DNA from: Affinibrenneria salicis
Lineage (GTDB): Bacteria; Pseudomonadota; Gammaproteobacteria; Enterobacterales; Enterobacteriaceae
DNA length: 64,000 nucleotides
Assembly: GCF_008710095.1 (NCBI RefSeq)
Contig: NZ_VYKJ01000003.1
Span: forward strand, 124,001-188,000
Direction: 5' to 3'
The position numbers and the translations under genes were made by a program. The notes under the pieces are model-generated. The model was not told where the DNA came from. It searched no databases and saw only the letters and a list, made by a program, of their open reading frames with translations. Shown here piece after piece: positions 40,560-49,111 of this stretch. Numbering within the stretch: position 1 is the first letter of the stretch; each line of letters opens with the position of its first letter.

Positions 40560-40755
40560 GTTTCTGGCTCACCTGTTTTTTCATCTTTTTTCCCCCTGAT
40601 TGCTCATTTTTCCTCCTTCATCTTCGTATTTTCAAAAATTGAACTTTAGCTGTTGCTACGTGTTGAAATCGGTAGTAAATCCATTGAAAGACTTCAGCGA
40701 ACGACAAGAAGGGACGCAGGTGAAAGCAAGCGAAGTCATAAAAGCAGCAACGCAA

Positions 40756-41045
40756 TGATCTTGCCCAGGAATAGTGGACACGCTGTTAAGCGAGTAAAAT
40801 CATTAACAGGCGAACCATGGCGCAAGCAAAATCTGTAAAAAAGAGATCCCGTAATCAACATACTCTGAAGTTTCGCCAGCAGGCGCCGGCGCGCGCGAAC
40901 CGCATCGACGTGGACAAAGCCGCTCGGGGTCCGGCCTGCATGACTCTCATCGCTATACGCCTGGCGCGGTAAACAAAGCCGGTAAAGCACCGCTTCTGAG
41001 CGTGAGCAGCAACTGGCATAATCTGTCCTTGATTTAGCGCCCACC
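40756..41045 (+). pseudogene. IS3-family end and broken orfA
   Basis: At 40,756 TGATCTTGCCCAGGAATAG-TGGACAC resembles the TG...GTGGACA terminal repeat of many IS3 elements. An ATG at 40,817 opens a 51-codon frame (HTLKFRQQAPARANRIDVDKAA), the N-terminal helix-turn-helix of an IS3 OrfA. It then stops; the continuation HRYTPGAVNK is in another frame, so the gene is frameshifted and dead. Confidence 0.55.
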
Positions 41046-41080
41046 GTATTTTCAAATCAATCAACGAAAGCGAGGTCACT

Positions 41081-41386
41081 ATGTCAAGACAACAATATAC
41101 CCCGGAGTTCGGGCGCAGAACCGTTGCGTTACTGCCCGAAAGCGGCCAATCTGGCGCTCGTATGGCGCAGGAGCCTGATCTCAAAGAGAACACGCTCTAC
41201 AACTGGAAAAAACGTTATCAGGATAAGGCGGATACCGCTTTTTCCAGGGCGCTCCGCCTGCCCGAACAGTAGCTGGAAATTCGCCGCCTTAAGGCCGAAA
41301 TCGTCGAACAGGAAGAGGATAAACTTGTCCTGAAAAAATTTTCGAAGGCGTTGTATGAATACGGCACTTTTGAGTTCTTTGGATAA
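41081..41386 (+). pseudogene. IS3-family orfA with nonsense mutation
   Basis: YTPEF-RRTVALLPESG and KENTLYNWKKRYQDKAD are IS3 OrfA hallmarks. A TAG at 41,270 replaces the Gln expected in LPEQ-QLEIRRLKAEI, and reading resumes in frame through LEIRRLKAEIVEQEEDKLVLKKFSKALYE to TAA at 41,384. No orfB follows; the minisatellite begins 13 bases later. Confidence 0.7.
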
Positions 41387-41399
41387 AAGAGGGAAATCG

Positions 41400-41498
41400 C
41401 AGTTTTAGCAGTTTTAGCAGTTTTAGCAGTTTTAGCAGTTTTAGCAGTTTTAGCAGTTTTAGCAGTTTTAGCAGTTTTAGCAGTTTTAGCAGTTTTAG
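41400..41498 (+). repeat. 11-copy 9-bp minisatellite (CAGTTTTAG)
   Basis: Eleven perfect tandem copies of CAGTTTTAG. In the register GCA-GTT-TTA it encodes (Ala-Val-Leu)n and continues as LAAIAAFQEDMSAAARVV to a TAA at 41,588-41,590. That frame has no ATG/GTG/TTG start (the preceding in-frame TAA is at 41,384), although AGAGGG stands nearby. Perfect identity of all units implies recent expansion. Confidence 0.97.
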
Positions 41499-41604
41499 CG
41501 GCTATTGCTGCTTTTCAGGAAGATATGTCTGCTGCTGCGCGCGTAGTGTTGGATGCTTTTGTCAGCGGTATGCTTGCTGCAAATGGGTAATATGTGGGGT
41601 AATA

Positions 41605-42093
41605 ATGGAAGTAACTAACGCAATTTCATTACAGATTATCCATGAGGCTACTCAGTTTAAGGCATCAGAATGTGCCGTGCTGCTGAATGGCAAAGTCACC
41701 GGAGTTAAGGTGGCAGGTAAAGTGCTGGAAGCTGCGGTTAAGATGGATGATGAGCTTTATCTTCTGTTTTTAACTGATGATGTTGTTTTTGAGGAATCAC
41801 TGAACATATTTCTTATCCGATTAGGCGCTAATAGCGTCGCTGTTGATTGCGCCACTATTGGAGCAATGTATTGTTCTGGGATTTTTAAAAATATAAGAAT
41901 AACGTCCTCTGACTCGGTTGAGTTTAATTTTATGGATGATGATCTATGGAAAGTAGCCGTCCATAATACGCCCAAACTGAGAGTTCCCTTTGTCAGTGAA
42001 GCTAAGAGGGTATTGCGCCCGGTTGGTTTTAAACGTCATTTTTCTATTTCAGTAAATCCTTTATCTGAAAATATTTTTAATAAAACGCATTGA
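41605..42093 (+). CDS. Orphan 162-aa protein of unknown function
   Basis: Not recognised. The ATG has SD GTGGGG at 7 nt and the gene lies 14 nt after the stop of the minisatellite-containing frame, so both could be on one transcript. The product is soluble, without signal peptide or membrane helix, and alternates hydrophobic beta-like segments (ECAVLLNGKVTGVKVAGKVL; DELYLLFLTDDVVFEESLNIFLI). Lower GC than the backbone suggests transfer. An immunity-type protein is possible from size and composition, but nothing here proves it. Confidence 0.6.
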   Translation: MEVTNAISLQIIHEATQFKASECAVLLNGKVTGVKVAGKVLEAAVKMDDELYLLFLTDDVVFEESLNIFLIRLGANSVAVDCATIGAMYCSGIFKNIRITSSDSVEFNFMDDDLWKVAVHNTPKLRVPFVSEAKRVLRPVGFKRHFSISVNPLSENIFNKTH

Positions 42094-42204
42094 CAAAGCA
42101 GGGTGTGACTTCAATGCGTTTCAATGATGTTTTTCAATATAAGCACGATGATTTTTTATGTATTTAAAATGAACGGGAAGGCAGGTTTTTCCTTGCCAGA
42201 TGTT

Positions 42205-42371
42205 TAAATAGCTTCGCATAATAGCGCCACATTTTCCTCTGCATGTTGAGTGACAACGGTATGATGATTCAATCCTGCTTCACTATTTTTAATGATTATT
42301 TAAATTGGTTTATCATCAGTTACTCGATGTAGCATGGTCAAAAGTGAAGCATCAATATGCGCAGCTATTTA
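42205..42371. mobile_element. Family A element, copy 2 (167 bp)
   Basis: Ends TAAATAGCTTCGCATAAT and ATGCGCAGCTATTTA. The inner sequence aligns (reverse complement) with copy 1 over its length, both 167 bp. Its right end abuts the C-terminal truncation of an IS1 transposase remnant. Confidence 0.85.
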
Positions 42372-42960
42372 ATGTGGATTGATAAATTAAGGTTATGCCG
42401 CTCAATTCGCTGCGTGATTAGCTTACCCGTCAGGTATTTTTCCGACTCTATTTTTCGTGCGTAGTTGCCTCAATCATCGGTGGTGAAACTGCCAATATGG
42501 AAAGATTTTAACAAATCGGGATGCTCCCGACCGGTCCCATCCGTGCGGGGGATAAACACATGGTAATTATTTTTTTATTTTAGTATCAATCATATACCAA
42601 AGGCAGTTCTGCTGTTTTTTATTCTCCACGAATGACCATTGCTCATCCGGTTCACAGATCAGGGGGAGAGCATCATAGACAAGGGGTTTGTTTGTTACCT
42701 GTCGCGGAGCGCGTTTTTTTAATGTGCTTATGGCAGTGTTCATCCCGTTTTTCAGAATTTACCCTGTATCTCTAACCCCGGGACCATTCATCGCCACATC
42801 GGCAATTTTTTCTTTTGTTCCGGGCTGATGGGCGTTATAGAGATTGTTAACTTGAAAAGTACGGCGACAATATTGACAGTAATATCGGGAAAATTTGACC
42901 TTTCCCGTTCCATGCTTGCGGATGGGGTCTGTTTGCTGGCCATATCGGCAGGCAATTTTG
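42372..42960 (-). pseudogene. IS1-family transposase remnant
   Basis: Read from 42,960 downward: zinc-ribbon IACRYGQQTDPIRKHG, RYYCQYCRRTFQVN, YNAHQPGTKEKIADVAMNG, a stop after RDTG, then ISTLKKRAPRQVTN, LICEPDEQWSFVENKKQQN, a stop, then the C-terminal pieces DLLKSFHIGS (shifted) and LITQRIERHNLNL. These are InsA-InsB parts in order, with internal stops and shifts. Both ends are cut by family A elements: copy 3 at the start, copy 2 at the C-terminus. Confidence 0.8.
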
Positions 42961-42961
42961 C

Positions 42962-43115
42962 TAAATAGCTTCGCGCATTGAGGCTTCACTCTTGACCATG
43001 CAGCAGCGCATAACTGATGATAAAAAAATTAAAATAATCATTGAAAATAGTTAATTATAATCTAATCATGATGTCGTTGGCACTCAGCTGCAGCGCTATT
43101 ATGCGACGCTATTTA
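42962..43115. mobile_element. Family A element, copy 3 (154 bp)
   Basis: Starts TAAATAGCTTCGCGCATTGA, ends TATGCGACGCTATTTA; same orientation as copy 1, opposite to copies 2 and 4. It sits at the lost start of the IS1 transposase and abuts family B copy 1. Confidence 0.87.
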
Positions 43116-43254
43116 GGCTGTGTCCCACAATTCATTTTTGTTGACTGACGATGAGAAAAATCATTAATTGTGTTTGTGCGTTTTCACTGCTGACCCCCTG
43201 TCAGGGCGGGGCGATTTTATATTGGTCAGATAAAGATAATGGCGGGACACGGGC
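43116..43254. mobile_element. Family B small inverted-repeat element, copy 1
   Basis: Left end GGCTGTGTCCCACAATTCAT and right end CGGGACACGGGC are imperfect inverted repeats. The left 110 bases align with copy 2 at 44,268 (shared GACGATGAGAAAAAT, TGTGCGTTTT, GGTCAGATAA). A 78-codon frame starting inside it (43,151) has no SD and is not called. Confidence 0.6.
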
Positions 43255-43553
43255 TGGTGACCGTCATAAAACGTATCACTTAGACGTGAATACTTCTATC
43301 AAAGTAATGCCTGTAAGTCATTACCCCCGGGCTATGAACGTTGTGCTCAGGGCAGAACAGACCGCCGTACTTCAGGGGGCGCAGTGACAAAGAGGTGAGC
43401 GTCGTGCTGTGACAGCATACATTACGTGCCGCTTTCTGCGCTGAGCAGGCGCAATAATTTAATGGTATTATGTATTGGCATCTGCATTTTCAGAAACGCT
43501 GTATTCATTTTTTACTTAACATTTTTCAGTAAAAATAGCTACATGACGGGAGA

Positions 43554-44162
43554 ATGATGAGCAATCCTGCGGCGAAAAATATTCTTTCCCTCTACCAGCG
43601 GCATGCTGATACCTTTGCCAGACAACGCTCATGCTCACTTTTTGAAAAAAACTGGCTGGATAAGTTTATCGCCGTAATTGGCTCGAGGGGGCGTATTCTC
43701 GATATCGGTTGTGGTAATGGTCAGCCCATTGCCGGGTATTTCATTCAACAGGGTTTTCAGCTCACCGGTATTGATGGCGCAACGGCGATGCTGGCGCGTG
43801 CTCGCGAGCGTTTTCCCGAACAGTGTTGGCTGGAGCAGGACATGCGCGAGTTAGCGCTCGACGAAACTTTTGACGGCCTGATCGCATGGGACAGTTTTTT
43901 CCATTTAACCCAGCAGGATCAACAGAAGATGTTCCCGATATTTGCACAGCACAGTCATCCGGGCAGCGCGCTGATCTTTACCAGCGGCACCAGTAATGGT
44001 ATCGCAATGGGGCAATTTGAAGGTGAGCCGTTGTTCCATGCAAGCCTTGCGCCGGAAGAGTACCGCGTACTACTGGATGCGAGTGGTTTCGAGGTTATCG
44101 ACATGGTGATGGAGGATCCCCAATGTTCGGGGCATACGGTTTGGCTCGCGAAAAGAAGATAA
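43554..44162 (+). CDS. Class I SAM-dependent methyltransferase
   Basis: 202 aa, cytosolic. SAM motif I is GRILDIGCGNGQPIAGYFIQ; the acidic motif II GIDGATAMLARARERFP and the post-motif LDETFDGLIAWDSFFHLTQ are clear. Substrate unknown. SD GGGAGA precedes tandem ATG codons (43,554, 43,557). The gene is the only intact cargo between family B copies 1 and 2 and, outside those, inverted family A copies 3 and 4. No neighbour reveals a pathway. Confidence 0.88.
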   Translation: MMSNPAAKNILSLYQRHADTFARQRSCSLFEKNWLDKFIAVIGSRGRILDIGCGNGQPIAGYFIQQGFQLTGIDGATAMLARARERFPEQCWLEQDMRELALDETFDGLIAWDSFFHLTQQDQQKMFPIFAQHSHPGSALIFTSGTSNGIAMGQFEGEPLFHASLAPEEYRVLLDASGFEVIDMVMEDPQCSGHTVWLAKRR

Positions 44163-44267
44163 GGCGCGAGCCTGTGCATCACTCTGTGTCATTGCCACCA
44201 GATCTTGCCCGCTAACGGTTGATACAGCCTTAAACGGGGTTTCTTTTGTCAAATTATGCCGGCCTTA

Positions 44268-44418
44268 GGCTGAGTCCCGCAATTCATTTTCGCTGACAGA
44301 CGATGAGAAAAATGCATTAATTTTGTTTGTTTTTTTGATCTGTTTTTGTGCGTTTTTATTGCTGGCTTCTGTCAGAGTTGTGCGATTTGACATCGGTCAG
44401 ATAATTCGGGATACAGCC
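44268..44418. mobile_element. Family B element, copy 2 (151 bp)
   Basis: Terminal repeats GGCTGAGTCCCG and CGGGATACAGCC (10 of 12 matching when inverted), extended to TTAGGCTG...CAGCCTAA. Aligns with copy 1 but has about 17 extra bases (TTTTTTTGATCTG region). It abuts family A copy 4. Confidence 0.7.
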
Positions 44419-44572
44419 TAAATAGCTTCGCATAATCGCGCTACGCTTGCCCTGCCAGTTGAGTGACAATGATATTATCATCAACGTTTTTAATGATTAT
44501 TCTAATCCTGTAATCATCAGTTACGCGCTGTAGGATGGTCAAAAGTGAAGCCTCAATGCGCGAAGCTATTTA
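44419..44572. mobile_element. Family A element, copy 4 (154 bp)
   Basis: Ends TAAATAGCTTCGCATAAT and ATGCGCGAAGCTATTTA; same length class as copy 3 but inverted relative to it. The right end cuts a transposase fragment. Confidence 0.87.
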
Positions 44573-44573
44573 G

Positions 44574-44650
44574 CTCGCCGTTGGTACTGTGTAGACGATG
44601 CCGGCTGTAATCAATTCCGATATATTCGATACCGTGCATTTCATCATCTT
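44574..44650 (-). pseudogene. Fragment of an IS3-family orfB C-terminus
   Basis: On the - strand HGIEYIGIDYSRHRLHSTNG resembles the C-terminal (F)xYIxxxYNRxRRHSxxG block of IS3 integrase-type transposases. It is cut by family A copy 4. Too short for certainty. Confidence 0.42.
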
Positions 44651-44907
44651 TTGCGTGTTGAACCGTTTATCCACGGATGATTTCCCCTGGCAAAATGCAG
44701 CGCCCTGCGGTATTTTTGTCGTCACGGCGTCCCTTTTACTGAGAAACGGAATATTTTTGCAGTATAGATCGGGCGGGAATGGAGCGCTGGGGAAATGTTA
44801 ATCAGAGAGAAAACCGTCAGCAATCAATTTGCCAACGGTGAGCACAGTAAAATAAAAATTATTTTTATGCCTTTTAATGATGTCAAACTGTATCAGTTAA
44901 TGAAAAG
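44651..44907. other. Unassigned accessory sequence
   Basis: About 260 bases; a 67-codon frame (44,598-44,801) overlaps the orfB fragment, has no SD and is judged spurious. Nothing else recognised. Confidence 0.35.
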
Positions 44908-45309
44908 TTAACATTTCCCAATGACATCGCCAACTAATGCTGTGGTTGAATTCATTTCAGGAGTGTCTTTACTTAAATTAATTCTGGAGAACAGAACCTT
45001 ATTTTCTTTAGTGATGGCCCAGCTATCAATCATAGTGTCGCCAAAGGAGCGATCTGTACCAATAATTGCATTTTTTGAAACAGGAATAAATTTCATACCC
45101 TCACCATACAGCGTGCCGTTTTGTTTTATGCTGATATTGCCCTCTGCAATGGTAAGGTGGATATCTCCTTCTAAAAGACGACTATCTTTGAATTGGTAGC
45201 TGTTCTCATTATAAGCAGCCTGCCCTTTTATATTATTTACAACCCAGCATTCGGCACTCACGTTCATTGACATAAAAGCCAGGAGGAAAAACAATCCTTT
45301 TTTCATCAA
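44908..45309 (-). CDS. Small secreted protein of unknown function
   Basis: 133 aa with a Sec signal (MMKKGLFFLLAFMSMNVSA) ending before ECW. The mature part, about 114 aa, has one Cys near its start and one as the last residue (GKC), suggesting a disulfide closing the chain. SD GAGGGT lies upstream of the ATG (45,309). Not recognised beyond that; low GC fits transfer. Confidence 0.7.
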   Translation of the reverse strand: MMKKGLFFLLAFMSMNVSAECWVVNNIKGQAAYNENSYQFKDSRLLEGDIHLTIAEGNISIKQNGTLYGEGMKFIPVSKNAIIGTDRSFGDTMIDSWAITKENKVLFSRINLSKDTPEMNSTTALVGDVIGKC

Positions 45310-45810
45310 AATACCCTCTCATAAATGTTTAACTACATTTGTTATATTAATTGAAAGTCATCAGCTCAATTCGGTGATTAACATAGCTAAAATGTACTAA
45401 GAACATCGTTTGTTTCTCATTGCATGCCGCCATGACAAAAAATCACCTAATGCCGGCAGCAGTTGATGGTAAGATCATCAGCTTTAGAGCAAAAAGTGCG
45501 CAATAACGTTTTCATTTTTTCACTCCTGTCCAGAGATATGAATTGCGGAGTGCCGTAAGGCGGGCAGGATTAAATTATAAGCAGTGAATTTTTTAATGAT
45601 TTAGAAAAGAAGGCGGCTGTTGGATAAAATAATTTTGTTGAGATTATTATTCAGTAAGTACATGTTCGATTACAATAAACCAATCATTTACAGAATATAT
45701 TCGGCTGCATGATGACGCCAAAATCGATGAAATTCATTTTTTTATAGCGGCGCGTTTTATAACGTTCACTATCTAAGTTGCCTTCTAATATGGTCAGGAA
45801 ATAGCTCCTT
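45310..45810. other. 500-bp AT-rich gap
   Basis: No gene above 60 codons. A 22-codon frame on the - strand (45,447-45,515) has a good SD (GGAGTG) but no recognisable content. Otherwise nothing seen. Confidence 0.35.
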
Positions 45811-46245
45811 CCGTAAGCGTGGAACGTGGAAAGACGGATTTACCCGATATTTCTGCCAGCATAGTCAGTGTACTTTACCGATTAACCACCGTTACAACGT
45901 CTATAAACCCGGAACAAAAAATTGTCGACATAGCGAGGAATGACTATGGCATCAAAAACACAGTCCTGGTTTGAAAATAAATATAAACGCCGTCATGAGG
46001 ACATTAAAAGATTTTCGCCATGGCAACCAACAAGCAGCCCATCGCCTATGGCGATATCGACCTGATTTGTGAGCCGGATAGATGATGGTTATTTGTGGGT
46101 AATAAAAAACAGCGGCGCTGTTTTTTATAGGTATTGGTACGAAAAAACAGGTCGTGCCTATGAGTCTGGTCCCTGCGCGGATGAAGTCTGCCGGAAGCCT
46201 CTCGATTTGTTGAAGCCTGTCATGTTGTTTTTTTACCACCGGTGA
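45811..46245 (+). pseudogene. Second IS1-family transposase remnant
   Basis: + strand pieces in InsA-InsB order: RKRGTWKDGFTRYFCQHSQ, NHRYNVYKPGTK, KIVDIARNDYGIKNTV, DIKRFSPWQ, AYGDIDLICEP, LFVGNKKQRRC, EKTGRAYESGPCADEVCRKP and LDLLKPVMLFFYHR. They are split over three frames with several stops. It is a different IS1 lineage member from the copy at 42.4-43.0 kb and lies in the opposite orientation. Confidence 0.7.
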
Positions 46246-46447
46246 TGGGTCCGCTACGCACGAGAGGGAAGGCGTAGCGGCTTAAGCCGCCGACAAATTT
46301 GCCGGGAGGACATTTGAATAACGCTCATGCCGGCTCACCGGATGGGCGGCAGGAACGCGCCTGCAATACCCTTCGGTGAGCCGGGGTAGCATCTCTCTGC
46401 CTCAGCGGCGATTTTGTCAGCAACTTAAGGTGCTGCAACGGGTCTTA

Positions 46448-46906
46448 TTACTGTTTTTCGGCAACAAAGTCATCTTTATCGTCAACCATAGGGATATAGA
46501 CTCTCACCCATTCGCTTCCTTCAACCATTTCCCAGCTATGTCCCGCGCCTCCGGTATCTTCAGCAAGCAGGACCGTTCCGGGTGCGATGGTAAACGTAGA
46601 TCCATCGCTAACTTTGAACTGCAGTTTGCCTTTTAGCGTGATGACGTACTGTTTTCTTGGCGCCGGATGGGTATTTTTTTCCCAGTCTTCGGTAGAGTTG
46701 CTGAGCCAGAATTTCTGGGCGGAAATTTTTTCTAACGCCGGAATACTGCCTTTGATAAAGGCTGAGTGGTTGTCTGGCGTATTGATAAGCTTAATCGCCG
46801 GTATTCTGGCCGCATGTTCATTCGGCGTTTTGGCCGGCTGGCAATACCCTGTGATTGAAACCGCCATTGAGGCAACCATCAGGAGTACTAATTTTGCTTT
46901 ATTCAT
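46448..46906 (-). CDS. Exported cupin-domain protein
   Basis: 152 aa. N-terminal signal (MNKAKLVLLMVASMAVSITGYCQ), possibly Sec-cleaved or lipidated at the Cys. The cupin core is HPAPRKQYVITLKGKLQFKV ... GTVLLAEDTGGAGHSWEM, with His residues suitable for a metal. Cupins of this type are often small-molecule binding or isomerase-like; no substrate can be named. A single gene without operon partners. Confidence 0.75.
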   Translation of the reverse strand: MNKAKLVLLMVASMAVSITGYCQPAKTPNEHAARIPAIKLINTPDNHSAFIKGSIPALEKISAQKFWLSNSTEDWEKNTHPAPRKQYVITLKGKLQFKVSDGSTFTIAPGTVLLAEDTGGAGHSWEMVEGSEWVRVYIPMVDDKDDFVAEKQ

Positions 46907-47200
46907 AGACTAAGAACCCATAAAAGTGAGGTTGTTTTACTTGCCAATACGATAGGCAGACTTTCCCGGCCGGGGTGATCAACCCGTTCCGCCGCTAACG
47001 ACTAAAAACACTGTGCTCCCTGAAATAGCCGGCTCAATAATGAGGGCGCATTTCACACAGACTCGCATTCTATATCGGTTAGTTAGCGCAGTGCCATCGC
47101 TGAGCGTTCGTCCCGACTTGTCTGCTTAAATAATCGGCTGCGCCGTTTTTGGCGCTATGATCGTGCAGGATTAAGCCACGCGTATTCCTGGAATAAGACC

Positions 47201-47375
47201 AGGGTGTGTCCCGTAACTGTTTTTTGTACAGATCAGCATGGTTATAACTGTGCAAAAAACGCTGTTAAGCGATAAAAATAGTCCTGAAAATGCTCAATAT
47301 TCAACCAAAGATCACATTCGGGAAATGATTACTACATCACTTTTTGGTATGTCGGGAGGTTAAGGGACACACCCT
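47201..47375. mobile_element. Family C small inverted-repeat element (175 bp)
   Basis: Terminal repeats AGGGTGTGTCCCGTAAC and GTTAAGGGACACACCCT match when inverted except at one position. An internal hairpin (AACTGTTTTTTGTACAG with CTGTGCAAAAAACGCTGTT) follows the left end. No coding capacity. The termini resemble family B (TTAGG[C/G]TGTGTCCC), suggesting related transposases. Confidence 0.75.
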
Positions 47376-47545
47376 AAATCTAATCAGTACATTTTTGGGG
47401 TCGTGATGATGGTAATTTCGCCGCTTCCGTCTGCGGATAAGCGATCACTCTTTCGATGACGTATCCGCGATAGGGATGGCCAATCGGCAGCGAGATTTCC
47501 CGGTTCGCGCATACTCGGTAAGCGGCAATCGCCGTGCTGCGGCAC
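47376..47545. other. Sequence between family C element and the GNAT gene
   Basis: A - strand frame ending at 47,380 overlaps the GNAT 3' end and lacks a start signal. It may be debris of another gene; not assigned. Confidence 0.3.
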
Positions 47546-48103
47546 TTATTTTTTCTGATCTGTTTTGCATGCCATCCAGTAGTATTGATTATTATTGAAT
47601 GTAAACTCGAGCAACACATCAAGCCCTAATTTTTTGCTGTGGGCAATATATGACCTTTCGTTGTTTTTATTAACGAACGTGACCAGATAATGGAATCTTT
47701 CCGCCATCTGTTTTAAGGAAAAATGGAATATATCGTTTAATAAACCTTTGCCTCTGTACGCTTTGTCGATGCATATCGGGCCATACTGGTATGAATTTTC
47801 AACGCTTAACTTTTCATTGTGGTAGGTGACGTCGTTTAATCTTTGTATCATGTATTGAAAGAATGGCCAGTTAGACCAATATGCCCATGAGGCGGCGAAA
47901 ACGAAAGCGACTATCCTGCCGCTGTCTCTGGCGACAAATGCGCCACTTTCGTTCTGAATTAACGATGTCATTTGTTCTCTGTTCAATAGCGTGGTGACAA
48001 AACCATCTGCTTTATCTTCTGCGGCTATTGAGTCGATATGAAATTTTTTGTGAAGATCCATGATGGCATCAATATCAGATATGGTTGCAACGCTGATTTC
48101 CAT
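47546..48103 (-). CDS. GNAT-family N-acetyltransferase
   Basis: ATG 48,103 (MEISVATISDIDAIMDLHKK) has SD GGAATAGGAAAA and is chosen over 48,136; product 185 aa. The GNAT acetyl-CoA loop appears as GPICIDKAYRGKGLLNDIF (Q/RxxGxG/A form), preceded by SGAFVARDSGRIVAFVFAAS. Substrate unknown. Flanked by mobile-element debris and by a DUF5713 gene on the same strand. Confidence 0.8.
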   Translation of the reverse strand: MEISVATISDIDAIMDLHKKFHIDSIAAEDKADGFVTTLLNREQMTSLIQNESGAFVARDSGRIVAFVFAASWAYWSNWPFFQYMIQRLNDVTYHNEKLSVENSYQYGPICIDKAYRGKGLLNDIFHFSLKQMAERFHYLVTFVNKNNERSYIAHSKKLGLDVLLEFTFNNNQYYWMACKTDQKK

Positions 48104-48159
48104 TTTTCCTATTCCTCTGTTTTTCTTTTGCTGCATTAACGGTCCATCACGTAGCTGGA

Positions 48160-48305
48160 CTCGTCATACTTCAGGACGCAGCAGTACTGGCTACGTCCAA
48201 CTATTCCACGCATCCCTGCCGGCCGCAGCCAGCAACGGCCGAATCAGCCCTGGCCGGTTTGTTCCCCGCTTGCCGCGTGACAAGGCGGATTTATGCGCCT
48301 CATCT
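48160..48305. repeat. Dispersed repeat, degenerate copy
   Basis: CATACTTCAGG at the start and TTTGTTCCCCGCTTGCCGCGTGAC towards the end match the copies at 48.8 and 55.3 kb, with a scrambled middle. Open frames across it are spurious. Confidence 0.45.
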
Positions 48306-48423
48306 ATAATGCGCCAACGCTCTGCGCTGTATCAAAACGTCTACGTTTGTTCTGCGGCTCGAGCTATTTAGCGTATAAACGCTGAAGGGAACCTCAAGCG
48401 GGAGCCTGAACGATAGCGTCCTT

Positions 48424-48765
48424 TTACCAGTCTCTGGTCGCAATCAGTTCTTCCGGGTCGGATTGTTCAAATCCATAGGCTTTGGCGATGAAGACAAAAT
48501 CTTCACCAATACACTCTCTGGCGCTGGTTTCTATTTCGCTGCCCTGATCATCAAATTCTTCTGCCAGTTGATTAAACCTGTCGGTCGACTGCTGAGTGAG
48601 GGAATAGAACGCGTCGAGGTCGTCCGGTTTTTGGCTTTCAATCTGCATACAAAGATCCCGCAGAATCGCTTCGCCCTTTTTGACCAGAAGGTCGGGGAAA
48701 TAGTTGTCCCGGTACATTTCCGCCAGAAAACGATGGCTTTTAATCGTCGGATTATCGATATTCAA
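48424..48765 (-). CDS. DUF5713 family protein
   Basis: 113-aa acidic cytosolic protein. The blocks MYRDNYFPDLLVKKGEAIL, ESQKPDDLDAFYSLT, GSEIETSARECIGEDF and AKAYGFEQSDPEELIATRDW fit DUF5713 as I recall it; no biochemical role is established. Such single small proteins often occur in accessory regions next to DUF6985-like proteins, as here (next gene on the same strand at 49,531). Confidence 0.7.
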   Translation of the reverse strand: MNIDNPTIKSHRFLAEMYRDNYFPDLLVKKGEAILRDLCMQIESQKPDDLDAFYSLTQQSTDRFNQLAEEFDDQGSEIETSARECIGEDFVFIAKAYGFEQSDPEELIATRDW

Positions 48766-48805
48766 CGCAGTTCTCTCTTGATATTAACGTTTATTGGAAG
48801 CCCAG

Positions 48806-49075
48806 CCAGGCATTATACTCGCCATACTGCAGGTTGCCGATGCGTTGGCCGCGCTCAATTTTTCGGCCCGTTCCCGGACCTCACCCGCGCGCCGCCGCCA
48901 GCGACGTTCAAATCAGCGCGGCGGGCTTGTCACCCGATCACTTGCCTGTGTAAGCCCATCGGGATTAATGAGAGGCTCACCGAAGGCCGGCCGCTGGCTG
49001 GACAAATTCGTTGCCGACGATTTGTCCCTCGCTTGCCGCCTTCCCGCAACGCGAAGTATTTCGGCTATAGACCGA
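48806..49075. repeat. Dispersed repeat with internal expansion
   Basis: Begins TGCAGGTTGCCGATGCGTTG and contains TGTAAGCCCATCGGGATTAA and CAAATTCGTTGCCGACGATT before TCGCTTGCCGCCTTCC and a terminal CGCAACGCGAAGTATTT. It aligns with 55,285-55,460. The type (ends ACTTCAGG...CTGCAAC-CGAATTATTTA) is common between genes of Serratia/Pectobacterium-like genomes. Confidence 0.6.
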
Positions 49076-49111
49076 AAACCGCCGAACGCCGTCGCCCGGG
49101 AGAAGGGGAGG

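Noticed and set aside
41400..41498. 9-bp array considered as a CRISPR-like or iteron array
   Set aside because: There are no spacers, no rep or cas genes nearby, and the units are directly adjacent; it is a minisatellite.
43151..43387. 78-codon frame on the + strand starting in family B copy 1
   Set aside because: It begins inside a repeat, has no SD or recognisable domain, and the repeat's other copy has no matching frame.
45447..45515. 22-codon - strand frame with a good SD (GGAGTG)
   Set aside because: No hydrophobic segment or neighbour that would suggest a toxin or leader peptide; too short to support.
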